Assembly: GCA_947495915.1 (NCBI GenBank)
Contig: CANMAW010000001.1
Location: 930,001 to 994,000, forward strand
Direction of reading: 5' to 3'
DNA length: 64,000 bases
Source: Maribacter algarum (ex Lu et al. 2025) (nom. illeg.)
Lineage (GTDB): Bacteria; Bacteroidota; Bacteroidia; Flavobacteriales; Flavobacteriaceae
Notes under the pieces: model-generated
What the model was told of the DNA's origin: nothing
The model's database searches: none
The model's input: the letters and a program-made list of their open reading frames with translations, nothing else
Program-made: the position numbers and the translations under genes
Part shown: piece by piece, positions 63,231 to 64,000 of the stretch
How positions within the stretch are numbered: the first letter of the stretch is position 1
How the letters are laid out: every line of letters starts with the position of its first letter

Positions 63231-64000
63231 ATGTCATTGAACAACTACGAGAACATGCCGATTCAGCGCGTTATAAGTTTCAATAAATTATTGGAATACT
63301 ATGATAAGCTTGCTAATAGCGACGATGATTTTTTAGCCGCAAAGGCGAAGCGTGTACTTGAAGCTCAAAAGCCATACCCTGAACTTCGTGATGGCTTTAC
63401 CGATGTAAGTTTACTAAAAAAACATAAAGCAGTTATTGATATAATCTTAGAAGATACCTTTTCAGATGTTTTAGGATCAAATGAGATTAAGGTAGCTTCT
63501 TTGCCTTATGACAATACTATTTTCAATGCCTCTAAAAGATTTCAAAAAATCATAAAGGAAGCAGGAGCCGGATTTGAACCAGTAATAAGAAATCAAGAAG
63601 AAGGTGTAAATTATATTATGGCTGCTGTTGTAGTACTGAGTTTTTACTACGGCTTTAAATTAGATTTTTCGCGACCCTATTTTTACGATATACCAGATGC
63701 AAATGGTGTAATGCACCATTATCGTATTTTATATAATGCTGATTTTCTAGAATTGATTCCTACAGATAAAGCCAAAAAGCTTACACAAGCTGATGTAGAT
63801 GAACTTTTAGATAATTACAATAACATTGAACTCTGGAAAGAAAAAATACCACCAGGAAGTTTTATCTCTAAAGGATTTGTTATTTCAAATATGTTTGATG
63901 TTACTGTAGAGCATTCTATATCTGAAATAAAATCATCGTTGATTGCAAATGATAAGAAGTCTAATGGAGAAACCTTTATGGAAAATCTTCAAGAAACCTT
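63231..64000 (+). CDS. Large protein of unknown function, 3' end beyond window
   Basis: The frame runs from ATG 63231 (MSLNNYENMPIQRVISFNKL) to the window edge without a stop, 256 codons visible. The visible part is soluble and largely helical ('DGFTDVSLLKKHKAVIDIIL', 'IMAAVVVLSFYYGFKLDF'). I have a weak recollection of similar flavobacterial proteins of about 800 residues labelled GAF-domain proteins. Nothing in the visible part confirms this. Divergent from the metallophosphoesterase gene across 126 bases. Confidence 0.75.
   Translation, partial: MSLNNYENMPIQRVISFNKLLEYYDKLANSDDDFLAAKAKRVLEAQKPYPELRDGFTDVSLLKKHKAVIDIILEDTFSDVLGSNEIKVASLPYDNTIFNASKRFQKIIKEAGAGFEPVIRNQEEGVNYIMAAVVVLSFYYGFKLDFSRPYFYDIPDANGVMHHYRILYNADFLELIPTDKAKKLTQADVDELLDNYNNIELWKEKIPPGSFISKGFVISNMFDVTVEHSISEIKSSLIANDKKSNGETFMENLQET

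Noticed and set aside
1-64000. Mobile element, prophage, CRISPR, tRNA or rRNA
   Set aside because: No transposase or integrase, no regularly spaced repeats and no tRNA-like cloverleaf or T-loop were found outside coding sequence. The only repeats are those listed.

Overview
The window reads as a chromosomal segment from a marine member of the Flavobacteriaceae (Bacteroidota). The DNA is AT-rich. Several upstream regions carry the Bacteroidota -7 element TAnnTTTG, and start sites mostly lack a strong Shine-Dalgarno. There are two type IX secretion C-terminal sorting domains and many short lipoproteins. The vanadium haloperoxidase and the protein similarities point towards Zobellia/Maribacter-like genera. 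The genus is an inference. No rRNA, tRNA, CRISPR array, insertion sequence or prophage was seen. One gene runs off each end: pckA at the left and an unassigned gene at the right.

Layout. 1-2.4 kb: pckA (5' end missing) and a carbohydrate-binding/helix-hairpin-helix fusion protein closed by a strong terminator. 2.5-5.5 kb (minus): hemD, a DUF4271 membrane protein and a GT39 glycosyltransferase. 5.7-8.2 kb: a GT2 polyprenol-sugar synthase, dihydroorotase and a DUF4296 lipoprotein, facing an epimerase whose 3' end overlaps the lipoprotein gene. 9.2-13 kb: tyrS, lipoprotein, LuxE-like acyl-protein synthetase and two tiny T9SS sorting-domain proteins. 13.3-16.9 kb: PhoB/PhoR-like two-component pair, trmB, LysE-type exporter and an alkyltransferase-like protein. 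16.9-33.8 kb: an NtrB/NtrC-type pair divergent from a seven-gene efflux operon (TolC, periplasmic adaptor, ATPase, four large FtsX/MacB-type permeases, second ATPase). A near-consensus sigma-54 promoter and two palindromes 41 bp apart lie in the divergent gap. 33.8-38.6 kb: vanadium haloperoxidase, then Mrp, NifU-like, ferredoxin reductase and ferredoxin. 38.6-44.3 kb: MsbA-like exporter, penicillin-acylase-family lipoprotein, an unknown secreted protein and a membrane protein. 44.4-49.1 kb (minus): a compact GntP permease, RidA, D-serine dehydratase/D-threonine aldolase-like enzyme, M19 dipeptidase and SGNH hydrolase operon. 49.2-59.2 kb (minus): aquaporin, MarC, coiled-coil lipoprotein, a 1231-residue phosphoesterase-like/beta-barrel lipoprotein, a small membrane protein gene split by a possible -1 frameshift, DUF2652, and two AsmA-like proteins with a membrane partner. 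59.4-64 kb: PepSY-like lipoprotein, acyltransferase, membrane-anchored AraC regulator, metallophosphoesterase and the partial right-end gene.

The strongest systems are as follows. (1) The sigma-54-controlled multi-permease ABC efflux locus, where the promoter, enhancer-like palindromes, regulator pair and export parts can all be read from the sequence. (2) The D-amino-acid operon, where a PLP enzyme with an HxC metal motif is paired with RidA, which removes 2-aminoacrylate, the expected by-product of serine dehydration. (3) The small ORF at 55.1-55.2 kb with a classical A AAA AAC slippery heptamer in the zero frame, joining a charged N-terminus to a transmembrane helix. This could equally be a one-base deletion.
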